Source of the DNA: Streptomyces sp. NBC_00289
Lineage (GTDB): Bacteria > Actinomycetota > Actinomycetes > Streptomycetales > Streptomycetaceae
Assembly (NCBI RefSeq): GCF_041435115.1
Contig: NZ_CP108046.1
Coordinates: 9,424,001-9,488,000 of the forward strand
DNA length: 64,000 nucleotides
Direction of reading: 5' to 3'
Position numbers and translations under genes: made by a program. A model generated the notes under the pieces. That model saw nothing but the letters and a program-made list of their open reading frames with translations, was not told the origin of the DNA and made no database searches. Below are positions 47,713 to 58,246 of this stretch, piece by piece. Numbering within the stretch: the first letter of the stretch is position 1; the number at the start of each line of letters is the position of its first letter.

Positions 47713-48882
47713 GTGAGTGGAGAAGGCACGGTGTACGACGCTGCCCGGATCGAGGTGCTGGAGGGGCGGGAAGCCGTTCGGAAGCGGCCGGGAATGTGGG
47801 TCGGCTCGACCGGCGAACGCGGTCTGCATCACATGGTGTTCGATGTCGTCGGCCGGGCGGTGAACCAGGTCCTGGCCGGCCGTGGCGGCTCGGTCGACGT
47901 CACGCTCACGCCAGATGGTGGCGTGCGGGTCGCCGACGACGGGTCGGGGGGTCCCTTCGAGGCCGCCGGAGACACCGGCGGCCCGGGCCTCGAAGCGCTG
48001 CTGACCAGCTTCCACGCCGGGTCCGGACCGGGCGACCGGACCATCGTCGCCGTGGGCCACTTCGGTGTGGGGCTCTTCATCGCCAACGCCCTGTCGAGCC
48101 GGCTGACGGCCGAGGTGCGGTGGGAGGGGGTCCGCCGCGTCCAGGAATACGCCCGCGGTGTCGCGGTCGCCCCGCCCGCCACCGTGGGGCCGGGGACCGG
48201 AAGCGGGACGACCATCACCTTCTGGCCCGACGCCGAGATCTTCGAGACGACGCGGTGCTCGTTCGCCGTGCTGGCGGAGCGATTCCGGCAGGTGGCCTTT
48301 CTCAACCGGGGCCTGAGGATCTCGCTGACCGACGAACGCCCTGCGGGCGCGGCCCGGGCGGTGCTGTTCCGGTTCCCCGAGGGGGTGCGGGACTTCGTGG
48401 CCGCCCTCGACGCGGAGGTCGGCGGGGCGGCCCTCCATCCGGACATCATCAGCTTCGAGCGGGAGGACCCGCGGATGGCGGGAACGATGGAGGTGGCCCT
48501 CCTGTGGAGCGGCCTTCGGGGGGAGAGGACACGCGGCTTCGCCAACAGCCAGGCCACTGTCGAGGGTGGCACGCACGTGGACGGCTTCCGCGACGGAGTG
48601 GCGGCCGCGGTCACGGCATACGCGCGGGAACGGGGGCTGCTGACCGGAGCGGACCCCGATCCCGAAGCTCACGGGATCGCTGGGGGCTGCACCGCAGTCG
48701 TGTCGGTGAAACTCGACCGCCCCGAATTCCTCGGGGCCACCTCTGAGCTGCTGGGCAACAAGGACGTGCGGGTCTGCGTCGCGGAGGCCGTCCAAGACCA
48801 CCTCAGCACCTGGTTCGAGACGCGGCCGGAGCGGGCCGCGGAGATCGTCGACCGAATCGTCCGCGGCACGCACCAGGACTGA
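47713..48882 (+). CDS. GyrB-like protein lacking TOPRIM and key ATPase residues
   Basis: 389 residues that cover only the ATPase and transducer parts of a type IIA topoisomerase B subunit. The opening matches GyrB well (IEVLEGREAVRKRPGMWVGSTGERGLHHMVFDVV). The N box, however, reads DVVGRAVNQ instead of EVVDNAIDE: the catalytic Glu is Asp44 and the Mg-binding Asn is Arg48. The QTK loop is also lost (GATSELLGN instead of GQTKTKLGN). The Asp of VADDGSGG remains. There is no TOPRIM or tail. ATP turnover is therefore doubtful; it may act as a regulator or binding partner of gyrase. Start GTG has GGGAGGGG upstream. Confidence 0.85.
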   Translation: MSGEGTVYDAARIEVLEGREAVRKRPGMWVGSTGERGLHHMVFDVVGRAVNQVLAGRGGSVDVTLTPDGGVRVADDGSGGPFEAAGDTGGPGLEALLTSFHAGSGPGDRTIVAVGHFGVGLFIANALSSRLTAEVRWEGVRRVQEYARGVAVAPPATVGPGTGSGTTITFWPDAEIFETTRCSFAVLAERFRQVAFLNRGLRISLTDERPAGAARAVLFRFPEGVRDFVAALDAEVGGAALHPDIISFEREDPRMAGTMEVALLWSGLRGERTRGFANSQATVEGGTHVDGFRDGVAAAVTAYARERGLLTGADPDPEAHGIAGGCTAVVSVKLDRPEFLGATSELLGNKDVRVCVAEAVQDHLSTWFETRPERAAEIVDRIVRGTHQD

Positions 48883-48927
48883 ACTGCAGCGGACGGCTCC
48901 GACAGTGCTGCGCGAAAGGCCGTGAGC

Positions 48928-49338
48928 TCAGATGCCGAGCTCGGCGAGCAGGCCGCGTACGCGCTGTTCGATCGCGTCCCGGATCGGGCGGACGGCGTCG
49001 ACGCCTTGGCCGGCGGGGTCGTCGAGCTGCCAGTCGAGGTACCGCTTGCCGGAAAAGACCGGGCAGGTGTCCCCGCATCCCATGGTGATGACCACGTCGG
49101 ATGCCTGGACCGCTTCGGTGGTGAGGATCTTCGGGGTTTCGGCGGAGATGTCGATGCCCCTCTCCTTCAGGGCCTCCACGACAGCCGGGTTCACCGTGCC
49201 GGCGGGAGCGGATCCGGCGGAGCGGACCTGGACCCGGTCACCGGCGAGGTGGGTGAGGAAGGCGGCGGCCATCTGGGAGCGGCCGGCGTTGTGGACGCAG
49301 ACGAACAGCACGGAGGGAGGCTGGGCGGCGTTGCTCAT
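48928..49338 (-). CDS. arsC: Arsenate reductase (thioredoxin-linked ArsC)
   Basis: A 136-residue low-molecular-weight phosphatase-fold ArsC that reduces arsenate to arsenite. The P loop is VCVHNAGRSQM (Cys14 to Arg20), and the two relay cysteines are in MGCGDTCPVF (Cys88, Cys92). DWQLDDP has the catalytic Asp. It is the last gene of arsR-aquaporin-arsC, 34 bp after the channel gene. Confidence 0.94.
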   Translation of the reverse strand: MSNAAQPPSVLFVCVHNAGRSQMAAAFLTHLAGDRVQVRSAGSAPAGTVNPAVVEALKERGIDISAETPKILTTEAVQASDVVITMGCGDTCPVFSGKRYLDWQLDDPAGQGVDAVRPIRDAIEQRVRGLLAELGI

Positions 49339-49372
49339 GGCAGGTGTCTGTCCTTGCGGGCGGGTGGGGTGG

Positions 49373-50104
49373 TCAGGAGGAGGCGAGTTCGGGCTCGCCG
49401 TGCGGGACGACGACGTCCGCCGTGCGAGCTGGACGTTCGTACACCACCGCCACGGCGCCCAGCCCGAGTGCGGCGCCGAGCAGTTGGGCCGCGATGAAGG
49501 GGGCGACGGAGGCGGGGGCGATGCCCGCGAAGGTGTCGGTGAAGGCGCGGCCGACGGTCACGGCGGGGTTGGCGAAGGAGGTGGAGGAGGTGAACCAGTA
49601 GGCGGCCCCGATGTATGAGGCCACGGCGGCCGGGGCCAGAGCGGCACGGCCGATGCGCTCCAGGCCGAAGATCACCAGGATCAGCCCGGCAGTGGCGACG
49701 ACTTCACCCGTCCACAGGTGCCCGGCGAACCGGTCGTGGGTGGAGAACCGCACGAGTGGTCGGGCGAACATGCCGTCGGCCAGGACCGCGCCGCCGATCG
49801 CCCCGACGACCTGCGCGGGCACGTACGCGGCGACCTCGCGCAGGGTGGGGCCGGTGCCGTCGCGGCGGCCGGTCAACCACGCGGCGAGGGTGACGGCGGG
49901 GTTGAAGTGCGCGCCGGAGACCGGCCCGAGCAGTGTGATCAGCACCGCAAGGCCGAGCACGGTGGCGAGCGAGTTGGCGAGCAGCTGCACGCCGACGTCG
50001 TGCGACAGCTCGGTGGCCTGGATACCGGAGCCGACGACGACCGCCACCAGGAGGCCGGTGCCCACGGCCTCGGCGGCGACACGGCGGCCGAGGGTGGCCG
50101 TCAC
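49373..50104 (-). CDS. Aquaglyceroporin-type channel (AqpS-like)
   Basis: A 243-residue MIP-family channel with six membrane segments and both NPA boxes (AHFNPAVT and SFANPAVT). In an operon between arsR and arsC it most likely lets arsenite leave the cell, in place of an ArsB/Acr3 pump, as in the AqpS-ArsC arrangement. Its GTG start overlaps the arsR stop (GTGA). Confidence 0.9.
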   Translation of the reverse strand: MTATLGRRVAAEAVGTGLLVAVVVGSGIQATELSHDVGVQLLANSLATVLGLAVLITLLGPVSGAHFNPAVTLAAWLTGRRDGTGPTLREVAAYVPAQVVGAIGGAVLADGMFARPLVRFSTHDRFAGHLWTGEVVATAGLILVIFGLERIGRAALAPAAVASYIGAAYWFTSSTSFANPAVTVGRAFTDTFAGIAPASVAPFIAAQLLGAALGLGAVAVVYERPARTADVVVPHGEPELASS

Positions 50105-50475
50105 GCGGCGGCCGCAGCGGTCTGCGGCGAGGTCAGGAACGCGCCGAGCCGGTCCAGGGTGCCGGGCAGCACCCAGTAGTACACCCACGTCCCGCGGCGC
50201 TCGCAGTCGATGAGGCCTGCCTGACGCAGCAGCTTCAGGTGGTGGGAGATCGTCGGCTGGGACAGCTCGAAGGCCGGGGTCAGCTCGCAGACACATACTT
50301 CGCCGCCCTCCCCGCGTGAGGCGATCATCGACATCAGCCGCAGCCGTACCGGGTCGCCCAGCGCCTTGAACACCTTCGCCAGCTCCCCGGCGCGTTCCTC
50401 GTCCAGCGGCGCGGCAGTCAGCCCCTCGCAGCAGGCGGGGTCCCGGCCGGTCACCTCGAGCTCGTGTTGTGGCAT
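50101..50475 (-). CDS. arsR: ArsR-family arsenic-responsive repressor
   Basis: A 124-residue winged-helix repressor: FKALGDPVRLRLMSMIASRG, the recognition helix in FELSQPTISHHLKLLRQAGLID and the wing RRGTWVYYWV. Cysteines at 15, 16, 61 and 63 (ACC and CVCEL) are candidate As(III) ligands; the CVC pair near the HTH matches the classical ArsR site. It leads the ars operon and is divergent from arsM, so it probably controls both. Confidence 0.93.
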   Translation of the reverse strand: MPQHELEVTGRDPACCEGLTAAPLDEERAGELAKVFKALGDPVRLRLMSMIASRGEGGEVCVCELTPAFELSQPTISHHLKLLRQAGLIDCERRGTWVYYWVLPGTLDRLGAFLTSPQTAAAAA

Positions 50476-50515
50476 GCCTCTATGTTGACGTTTTTCGATC
50501 CAAGGCGCAAGGTTG

Positions 50516-50532
50516 CATCAATGAACATCAAT
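50516..50532. promoter_or_regulatory. Direct repeats between arsR and arsM
   Basis: Two CATCAAT copies are spaced by exactly 10 bp (one helical turn) in the arsR-arsM intergenic region, a plausible ArsR binding site. Confidence 0.45.
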
Positions 50533-50580
50533 ACAGGCCGTTCCGGGGCGCCGCCATACCCCGTCACTCAGGAGTGAGTC

Positions 50581-51474
50581 ATGAACGAACAGTCCACCGA
50601 ACTGCGCGAAACCGTCCGCCGGCGGTATGCCGAGGCGGCCAAGAAGGTCACCGGAGGAGGTACCGCCTGTTGCGGTCCGCAGCCGGTCGAGGTCGACGAG
50701 AACTTCGGTTCGACCCTCTACGCCGCCGCCGACCGCGACGCTCTGCCCGCCGAGGCGGTGGCCGCATCGCTCGGCTGCGGAAACCCCACCGCCGTCGCCG
50801 AACTGCGCGTCGGCGAGCGCGTGCTCGACCTCGGCTCGGGGGGCGGCATCGATGTGCTGCTCTCCGCCCGCAGGGTCGGCCCCACCGGCAAGGCCTACGG
50901 CTTGGACATGACCGAGGAGATGCTCCAACTCGCCCTGGCCAACGTCGAGAAGGCGGGCGCGACGAACGTCGAGTTCCTCAAGGGCAGCATCGAGACCATC
51001 CCACTGCCCGCGAACACCATCGACGTGGTCATCTCCAACTGCGTGATCAACCTGTCCGTCGACAAGGCCGCCGTGTTCGCCGAGACCTTCCGTGTGCTCA
51101 AGCCCGGTGGCCGGATCGGCGTCTCCGACGTCGTCGCCGACGACACCCTCACCCCGAACCAGCGGGCCGAGCGCGGTGACTACGTCGGCTGCATCGCGGG
51201 CGCACTCTCCTTCGCCGAATACCGTGCGGGTCTGAACGCCGCCGGATTTACCGACGTCGAGATCACGCCCACCCACTCCGTCGCCGACGGCATGCACTCG
51301 GCCATCGCCCGCGCCACCAAGCCGCGGCCCACCGGCGACTCCCCGAAGGAGGCGGAGTCGGCCGGCACCTGCTGTGGCGTCCACGCCTGCTGCACACCGA
51401 CCGAGACGTCCGTCGACTCCGCCCTGACCGTCACGGGGGCCAAGGCCGCGGCAGGCTGCGGCTGCCAGTACTGA
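50581..51474 (+). CDS. arsM: Arsenite S-adenosylmethionine methyltransferase
   Basis: A 297-residue ArsM that methylates arsenite to volatile or less toxic forms. The SAM motif is [12 protein letters not shown]. The three As-binding cysteines are Cys66 (SLGCGN), Cys154 (ISNCVINL) and Cys204 (YVGCIAGAL); the extra pair Cys30/Cys31 also matches the family. A Cys-rich tail ([10 protein letters not shown] and GCGCQY) extends the C-terminus and could bind metalloid or metal. It is divergent from arsR. Confidence 0.95.
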   Translation: MNEQSTELRETVRRRYAEAAKKVTGGGTACCGPQPVEVDENFGSTLYAAADRDALPAEAVAASLGCGNPTAVAELRVGERVLDLGSGGGIDVLLSARRVGPTGKAYGLDMTEEMLQLALANVEKAGATNVEFLKGSIETIPLPANTIDVVISNCVINLSVDKAAVFAETFRVLKPGGRIGVSDVVADDTLTPNQRAERGDYVGCIAGALSFAEYRAGLNAAGFTDVEITPTHSVADGMHSAIARATKPRPTGDSPKEAESAGTCCGVHACCTPTETSVDSALTVTGAKAAAGCGCQY

Positions 51475-51649
51475 CGTCTCAGGCGCGAAGTTCTGTCCCC
51501 GGGCCCCACCTGTCGGCCGGACCCGAGATCCGGTCCGCCTCGAAGTAGCCAGGAGCAGACCGTGACCAGTCAGGCCGCCACGCCGTGCTCGACCGCCCTG
51601 CAACCGCACGGGCCCGTACGGAGTCGTGATCACGTGGCTGAGAAAAGGG

Positions 51650-51679
51650 TTGGACGGGTGCTGGTCGGGCTTGTAGCTT
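51650..51679 (+). promoter_or_regulatory. Candidate promoter of leader ORF and monooxygenase
   Basis: TTGGAC (51650-51655) and TAGCTT (51674-51679) have an 18-bp spacer and would give a leader of about 140 nt containing the 17-codon ORF. Confidence 0.5.
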
Positions 51680-51715
51680 GCATTGACCGCGACACCACCC
51701 GAGGAGGTGAGACCC

Positions 51716-53369
<1,654 letters not shown>

Positions 53370-53418
53370 CTTCGCTTCTGGTTCCACCTCGTCCTCGCCG
53401 TGTGGCGCGCTCGCGTGT

Positions 53419-53434
53419 TCGATTATGTGTTCGA
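53419..53434. promoter_or_regulatory. SOS (LexA) box candidate
   Basis: TCGATTATGTGTTCGA matches the actinobacterial TCGAAC-N4-GTTCGA at 10 of 12 defined positions and lies 25 bp before the Y-family gene. Confidence 0.6.
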
Positions 53435-53459
53435 TATCGTGGTGGGGGAGGTGGGTGCG

Positions 53460-54479
53460 ATGAGTACGCAGGTGGCAGGTCGTGATCCGGGTGGCGCGAC
53501 GGGTGTGGTGATGCACGTGCGCTGCCCGGACCGGCTGCCGGACGAGACCTACCGGCAGATCCTGGAAGAGCTGTCCGGCCTGTCGCCGGTGGTGCAGGCG
53601 CTCCCGCCCACCGCGGCCCTGGTGGACCTGCGGGGCGCGCTGCGCTTCCACGGTGTCGGCGCCCACCGACTGGGGGAGGTGCTCCGGGTGCGGACGATCT
53701 CCCGTCTGGGCGTCGACGTCCGGGTGGGTATCGGTCCGACCATCGCGGTTGCGGCCACTGCCTCCGGCGAGGTCTGCCTGCCGGGCGGTGTCCTGACGAT
53801 CAGCGCCGAGCAGGTCGCCGACTGGCTCGCGCCTCTGCCCGTACGGAACCTGCACGGGATCGGCCCCCGGCAGGCCGCGGCCCTCGAGGACTACGGCATC
53901 CACAGCGTGGGCCTGCTCGCTGCCGTCCCGACCGCCACCGTGCAACGCCTGCTGGGAGGCAAGGCCGGTCGCCTGGCCGCCGACCGGGCCCGCGGCATCG
54001 ACCCCCGCCCGGTCGTCCCCCGCCTCCTGCCCGCCTCAGCGGTCGTGCGGCGTGTCTTCGACCGGCACATCCTGGACGGCGCCACCGTGCGCGCCGCGCT
54101 GCTGGACATGGTGGTGCGGCTCGGCATACGGCTGCGGCAACGTGACCAGGTGGCCCGCGCCCTGACACTGACCCTGAAGTTCGCCGGTGGGACCTCGTGG
54201 GAGAGGACACGCCGTCTGCCGGAGCCGTCCGCGCACGACGACGACCTGCGCCGACTGGCCTACCAGCTGATGGACGCCGCCGGTCTCCAGCGGGGACGCC
54301 TGATCGCACTGGCCCTCAAGGGCGAGGACCTGGTCGACGCCGACCGGGTCGCCGAGCAGATCAGCCTGGACAGCGCCCGTGAGGCCCGCCTGATCGCGGA
54401 GACGGCCATAGACCGTGTCCGGGCCAAATTCGGCCCCGGCGTCATCGGTCCCGCCGCCGTATACCGACGCGTCTCATGA
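53460..54479 (+). CDS. Y-family DNA polymerase-like protein, catalytic residues missing
   Basis: 339 residues related to DinB. The palm and thumb layout is kept (VDVRVGIGPTIAVAATAS, LPVRNLHGIGPRQAAALEDYGIHSVGLLAAVPTATVQRLLG as the helix-hairpin-helix, then the little-finger domain). The catalytic DxD near the N-terminus and the SIDE motif are absent: the stretches read MHVRCPDRLPDE and TAALVDLRGALRFHG. It therefore looks like an ImuB-type non-catalytic partner in mutagenic repair. ATG has a GGGGGAGG site. The SOS-like box upstream supports DNA-damage control. Confidence 0.82.
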   Translation: MSTQVAGRDPGGATGVVMHVRCPDRLPDETYRQILEELSGLSPVVQALPPTAALVDLRGALRFHGVGAHRLGEVLRVRTISRLGVDVRVGIGPTIAVAATASGEVCLPGGVLTISAEQVADWLAPLPVRNLHGIGPRQAAALEDYGIHSVGLLAAVPTATVQRLLGGKAGRLAADRARGIDPRPVVPRLLPASAVVRRVFDRHILDGATVRAALLDMVVRLGIRLRQRDQVARALTLTLKFAGGTSWERTRRLPEPSAHDDDLRRLAYQLMDAAGLQRGRLIALALKGEDLVDADRVAEQISLDSAREARLIAETAIDRVRAKFGPGVIGPAAVYRRVS

Positions 54480-54530
54480 TGGCGCCCACTGTTGGCGAGG
54501 GAGCTTCTCCCTTCGGTCGAGAGGTGTTCC

Positions 54531-54584
54531 GCCGATCCCGCCGATCCTGCCGTTCCCGCCGATCCCGCCGATCCTGCCGTTCCC
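54531..54584. repeat. 27-bp perfect tandem duplication
   Basis: Two identical 27-bp units (54531-54557, 54558-54584), each built of 9-bp GCCGATCCC-like subunits, lie in the gap between the Y-family and SpoIIE-type genes. Confidence 0.9.
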
Positions 54585-54757
54585 GCCGGTACCGCTCCGT
54601 GATCGTCGACGGCTCGACGAAAGGGGCTTCTTGTCCCGATCAGGGAGATAGTTGAGAGGTGGGTTTCGCGCCGTCCCGCCGGAGCGGCGTTGCGGCGCCG
54701 CCAAGCGGCGGGACGGCCGGCCCCTGCGGTACGTCGTCCGTCTTCCGGGGAGGCAGT

Positions 54758-56893
54758 GTGAGCCGGACAAGCGAGCTTGGCACCGCGTCCGGGGCGGTGG
54801 ATGCGGCGCTGCTGGACGTGGTGCGCGACAGCGGTGCCTCCAGAGGCATGCTCTACGTGCTGCTGCCTGACGCACTGTGGTTGCTGGCGATGACGGGGGC
54901 GCCGCGCGAGATGGTTGTCCCCTGGACGAGGGTGGGGCTGTCGGAGCCGACGCCGGTGGCGGACGCGGTGCGTGAAGACCGCCTGGTGTGGGTTGCTGGC
55001 ATGGAAGACATGGCCCACCGCTACCCGCGCACGTCACTCGTGCTGCCCTACGCGTTCACGTTGGCGGCCGCTCCCATCCGCGACAACGGCGTGATCCTGG
55101 GCGGACTGGTGCTGCTGTGGCCAGGTTCCCATTCGCCACAGCTCAGTGACAGCGAGCGCCAGGCGATCGACGTCGGCTGCCGTCGACTGGGCCGCCTACT
55201 GCGGCACGCGGACGAGGGTGACCTGCGCCCTCCCGAGGAGCCGCGCATGCTGCAGCCCCCTTCCCCCGGCGCCCGTCACCTCCCGGCCGAGGCGAAGGAG
55301 CTCGCCGCGTTCATCGCACGGCTGCCAGGAGGGGCATGCGCCCTGGACGTCAACGGCCGCTTCACCCTCGTCACGCCTGAGGCCGCGGACCTGCTGGGGG
55401 TGGATCCCGCCGGTCTGCTGGGTGCTCTGGCGTGGGAGGCCCTGCCGTGGATGGACGTGCCGGAAGTCGAGGACCGCTACCGGTCGGCCGTGGTCAGCGA
55501 GCAGCCCGTCGCCTTCACGGCCCTGCGCCCACCCGACAGCTGGCTGAGCTTCGAGCTCTACCCGGATCCGTCCGGCATCAGCGTCCGGATCGCCCCCACC
55601 GCCCCGTCCGACTGGCTCTCGCCAGGCGGACCAATGTTCCCTTCCACAGGCCCTGAGGTGGCCAAACCCGCGGCCGCAGGGCCTGGCCGCGCCAGCACCC
55701 TCTACCATCTGATGCACCTTGCTGCCACGCTCACCGAAGCCGTCGGCGTCCAGGACGTCGTCGCGCAGGCCGCCGACCAGCTCATGCCGGCGCTCGGTGC
55801 GAGCGCCATGGCCCTCATGGCGGTGGAGGAGGGCCGACTGAGAATGCTCGGTCACCGCGGCTACAGCACCACGCTCATGGACCGGTTCGACAACCTGCCC
55901 CTCACCACGGACACCCCCGCCGCCCGGGTGACGGCCAACTGCGCCGCGCAGTTCTTCAACAGCTTCGAAGATCTTCGGCTGACCTACTCCGACGCGGTCC
56001 ACATGGACGACAAGGCGTCCTGGGCGTTCCTGCCGTTGCTTGCCTCAGGCCGTGCCATAGGCTCGCTCGTCCTGGCCTTCGACCGGCCCCGTCACTTCCC
56101 GCCGGCCGAGCGTGCCGTGCTGACGGCGCTGGCCGGACTGGTCGGCCAGGCCATCGAGAGGGCCCGTCTCTACGACACCCAGCACGCCGTCGCGCGTCAG
56201 CTTCAGGCCGCGCTCCTGCCCCGGCACCTGCCCACCGTTCCAGGCCTACAGGTCGCCGCCCGCTATCGGCCGGCCGACCGCGGGGTCGAGGTCGGCGGTG
56301 ACTTCTACGACCTCATCCGCCTGGACGACACCACCGTGGCCGCTGTGATCGGCGACGTCCAGGGGCACGACATCGACGCGGCGGCACTGATGGGGCAGGT
56401 GCGCACCGCCATGCACGGCTACGCGACCGTCGAAGCGTCTTTGGATGATGTGCTGGCAAGAACCAATCGTCTGCTCATCGACCTGGATGCGGATCGCTTC
56501 GCCAGCTGCCTCTACGTACATCTGGACCTCGCCGACCAAACAGCCTTCCTGGCCAGCGCCGGCCATCCACCGGCCGTGCTGCGGCACCCGGACGGACGCA
56601 CCGAAGTGCTGCGTCCCCCACCCGGCCTCCTCCTCGGCATCGAGAACCAGACCCACTACCTCGCCATCGAGTTCCCCATGCCGCCCGGATGCGTCCTGGT
56701 CCTCTACACCGACGGACTGATCGAGCAGCCGGGCGTGGACCCCGACGACGCCACCACCGCACTCGCCACGCTGGTAGCGCACACCGACCCCGGCGACCTG
56801 GACGCCATGGCGGACACCCTGATCCGCCACTCACCCGAGCCCCACGACGACGTCGCCCTCCTCCTCATCCGCTCAACCCAGACGGCCGAATGA
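54758..56893 (+). CDS. SpoIIE-type serine phosphatase with GAF and PAS sensor domains
   Basis: A 711-residue cytosolic PP2C-like phosphatase, expected to dephosphorylate an anti-anti-sigma factor. Order: GAF-like domain (about 10-150), PAS (about 190-300, PGGACALDVNGRFTLVTPEAADLLG), second GAF (about 315-470, DQLMPALGASAMALMAVEEG), then SpoIIE (about 490-705) with VEVGGDFYDLI, VIGDVQGHDIDAAALMG, LYTDGLIEQPG and HDDVALLLI carrying the metal-binding Asp residues. GTG 54758 has GGGGAGG upstream. No kinase domain is attached. Confidence 0.92.
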   Translation: MSRTSELGTASGAVDAALLDVVRDSGASRGMLYVLLPDALWLLAMTGAPREMVVPWTRVGLSEPTPVADAVREDRLVWVAGMEDMAHRYPRTSLVLPYAFTLAAAPIRDNGVILGGLVLLWPGSHSPQLSDSERQAIDVGCRRLGRLLRHADEGDLRPPEEPRMLQPPSPGARHLPAEAKELAAFIARLPGGACALDVNGRFTLVTPEAADLLGVDPAGLLGALAWEALPWMDVPEVEDRYRSAVVSEQPVAFTALRPPDSWLSFELYPDPSGISVRIAPTAPSDWLSPGGPMFPSTGPEVAKPAAAGPGRASTLYHLMHLAATLTEAVGVQDVVAQAADQLMPALGASAMALMAVEEGRLRMLGHRGYSTTLMDRFDNLPLTTDTPAARVTANCAAQFFNSFEDLRLTYSDAVHMDDKASWAFLPLLASGRAIGSLVLAFDRPRHFPPAERAVLTALAGLVGQAIERARLYDTQHAVARQLQAALLPRHLPTVPGLQVAARYRPADRGVEVGGDFYDLIRLDDTTVAAVIGDVQGHDIDAAALMGQVRTAMHGYATVEASLDDVLARTNRLLIDLDADRFASCLYVHLDLADQTAFLASAGHPPAVLRHPDGRTEVLRPPPGLLLGIENQTHYLAIEFPMPPGCVLVLYTDGLIEQPGVDPDDATTALATLVAHTDPGDLDAMADTLIRHSPEPHDDVALLLIRSTQTAE

Positions 56894-57048
56894 GCGGATG
56901 GGCTCGGCCTCCTGACCGGGATGAGCGCACGCCGGGCTTCGTCCACTGCCTCCGTCACCCACGCGAGATCGGTGCCGGCCAGTCGGTACTCGACGAGGAA
57001 GGCAGCGACGGCGTCCTGGTGACAACCGTCCACTCCGCGCCTGGCGGG

Positions 57049-57405
57049 CTACCAGGCGCCGTGATGGGCCAGGCCCAGAATCAGGGCGGCTACCGCGGTG
57101 GCGAGGAACACGATTCCCCCCACGACGTTGCGGGAGCCCACCCGCAGGTGGGCGATGATCGCGCCGATGAAGTACAGCACGAGCCCGGAGGCGGCGAGGG
57201 TTCCCAGGAGTGGCACGGCGAGCCCGGCCAGCAGCCCCACGGTGCCCGCTGCCAGCAGCATGCCCAGCACCGGTACCCACTTGCGGGGCAGGCCCTTCAT
57301 GTCCGCCTGGGTCTTGGGGTATTCGTGGCCGATCAGGTAGGTGACGGCGGCGGCACCGTTGAAGAGCGCACCGAGGATGGTGACTGTCACGTAGGCGGCG
57401 AACAA
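57049..57405 (-). CDS. DoxX-like small membrane protein
   Basis: 118 residues with four membrane segments (FAAYVTVTILGALFNGAAAVTYLIG, WVPVLGMLLAAGTVGLLAGL, LLGTLAASGLVLYFIGAIIAHL, NVVGGIVFLATAVAALILGLA), a DoxX_2-type layout. The likely start is TTG at 57405 with GGAG seven bases upstream. The function is unknown; relatives are linked to redox or thiol stress in membranes. Confidence 0.8.
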   Translation of the reverse strand: MFAAYVTVTILGALFNGAAAVTYLIGHEYPKTQADMKGLPRKWVPVLGMLLAAGTVGLLAGLAVPLLGTLAASGLVLYFIGAIIAHLRVGSRNVVGGIVFLATAVAALILGLAHHGAW

Positions 57406-57805
57406 GAGTTTCTCCGTTTATGTAAGGGAAAGTGCTGTTGGGCGCCCTGTTGGGGATGCCGTTCTCCTGGATGACGATCCGTCGACTGGGTTTTGTGACA
57501 TCGGAGCCATCGAGGCAGCCCGCAACTCGATGTGGAGGGCGAGGAGACGCTGAGCGTCGCTGGAACGCCCACGTCGCTGCGACCGGGAGGCAGTTCTACG
57601 ACACCGTCCGCGCCCGGGGCCCGGAGCCAACCTGTACGTCGACGGCGGCGAGAACCAGGTCTGACCCGCGGGCGACATCCGTCGCGCGATCACCAGCGGC
57701 GCCGTCCTGAGGGGGCGAACCGTGACGGACTGAGAAGCGACAAACTCGCCGTCCGCTACGAGGCGACCAGCTCGATCTGGCCCGCGGTGTTCGATGCTGT
57801 GGGAG
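57406..57805. other. Intergenic region with decayed coding sequence
   Basis: No intact gene. Short stretches look like former coding DNA, for example a frame ending ANLYVDGGENQV before a TGA near 57664, which resembles the C-terminus of an SDR. Frames are broken on both sides, so it is best read as degenerate sequence. Confidence 0.35.
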
Positions 57806-58243
57806 TCAGCGAGTGCCCAGCAGGCCCGCGAGCAGTTGGAGTCGCTCGGCGTCGGGGCTGCCCTCGGCGGCGGTGCAGGCGATGAGTACGGGGCCGGGAG
57901 CACCTGGTATCGGGTAGGCGTCCCAGTCCAGGTTCAGTTCCCCGACCAGAGGGTGGTTGACGCGCATTCCGCCGCGGGTCGGTTCCTCCACGTCGTGGCG
58001 GGCCCATAGGGCAGCGAACTCGTCGCTGCGGACCGCGAGTTCACCCACCAGCTCGATGGCGCGCGGGTGCCCCGGGTCGGCGGCGACCTGTATCCGCAAC
58101 ATCCCGACCAGCTCGGCGACCGTGGCTGCCCGTTCGGGACAGGTCTGGTCGGCCTCGGGGTGCAGGAGCAGCGCCAGCAGGTTGCGTGCTGCCGGGGGCT
58201 GTCGGGTGAACTCGCCCAGCAGGGCGCCGATGTCGCGGGCCAC
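57806..58243 (-). pseudogene. MmyB/XRE-type regulator, 5'-truncated
   Basis: The 145 codons left encode the C-terminal ligand-binding domain of MmyB-like XRE regulators (NLLALLLHPEADQTCPERAATVAELVGML, RSDEFAALWARHDVEEPTRGGMRVNHPLVGELNLDWDAYPIPG). The DNA-binding HTH and first half of the domain are missing. The homology stops at about 58243, exactly where the truncated oxidoreductase begins on the other strand. A GTG at 58243 could start a fragment, but no HTH remains. Confidence 0.8.
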
Positions 58244-58246
58244 CGG

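Noticed and set aside
51660..51700. Rifamycin-associated element upstream of rox
   Set aside because: GGGCTTGTAGCTTGC resembles half of the palindrome, but the second half is absent.
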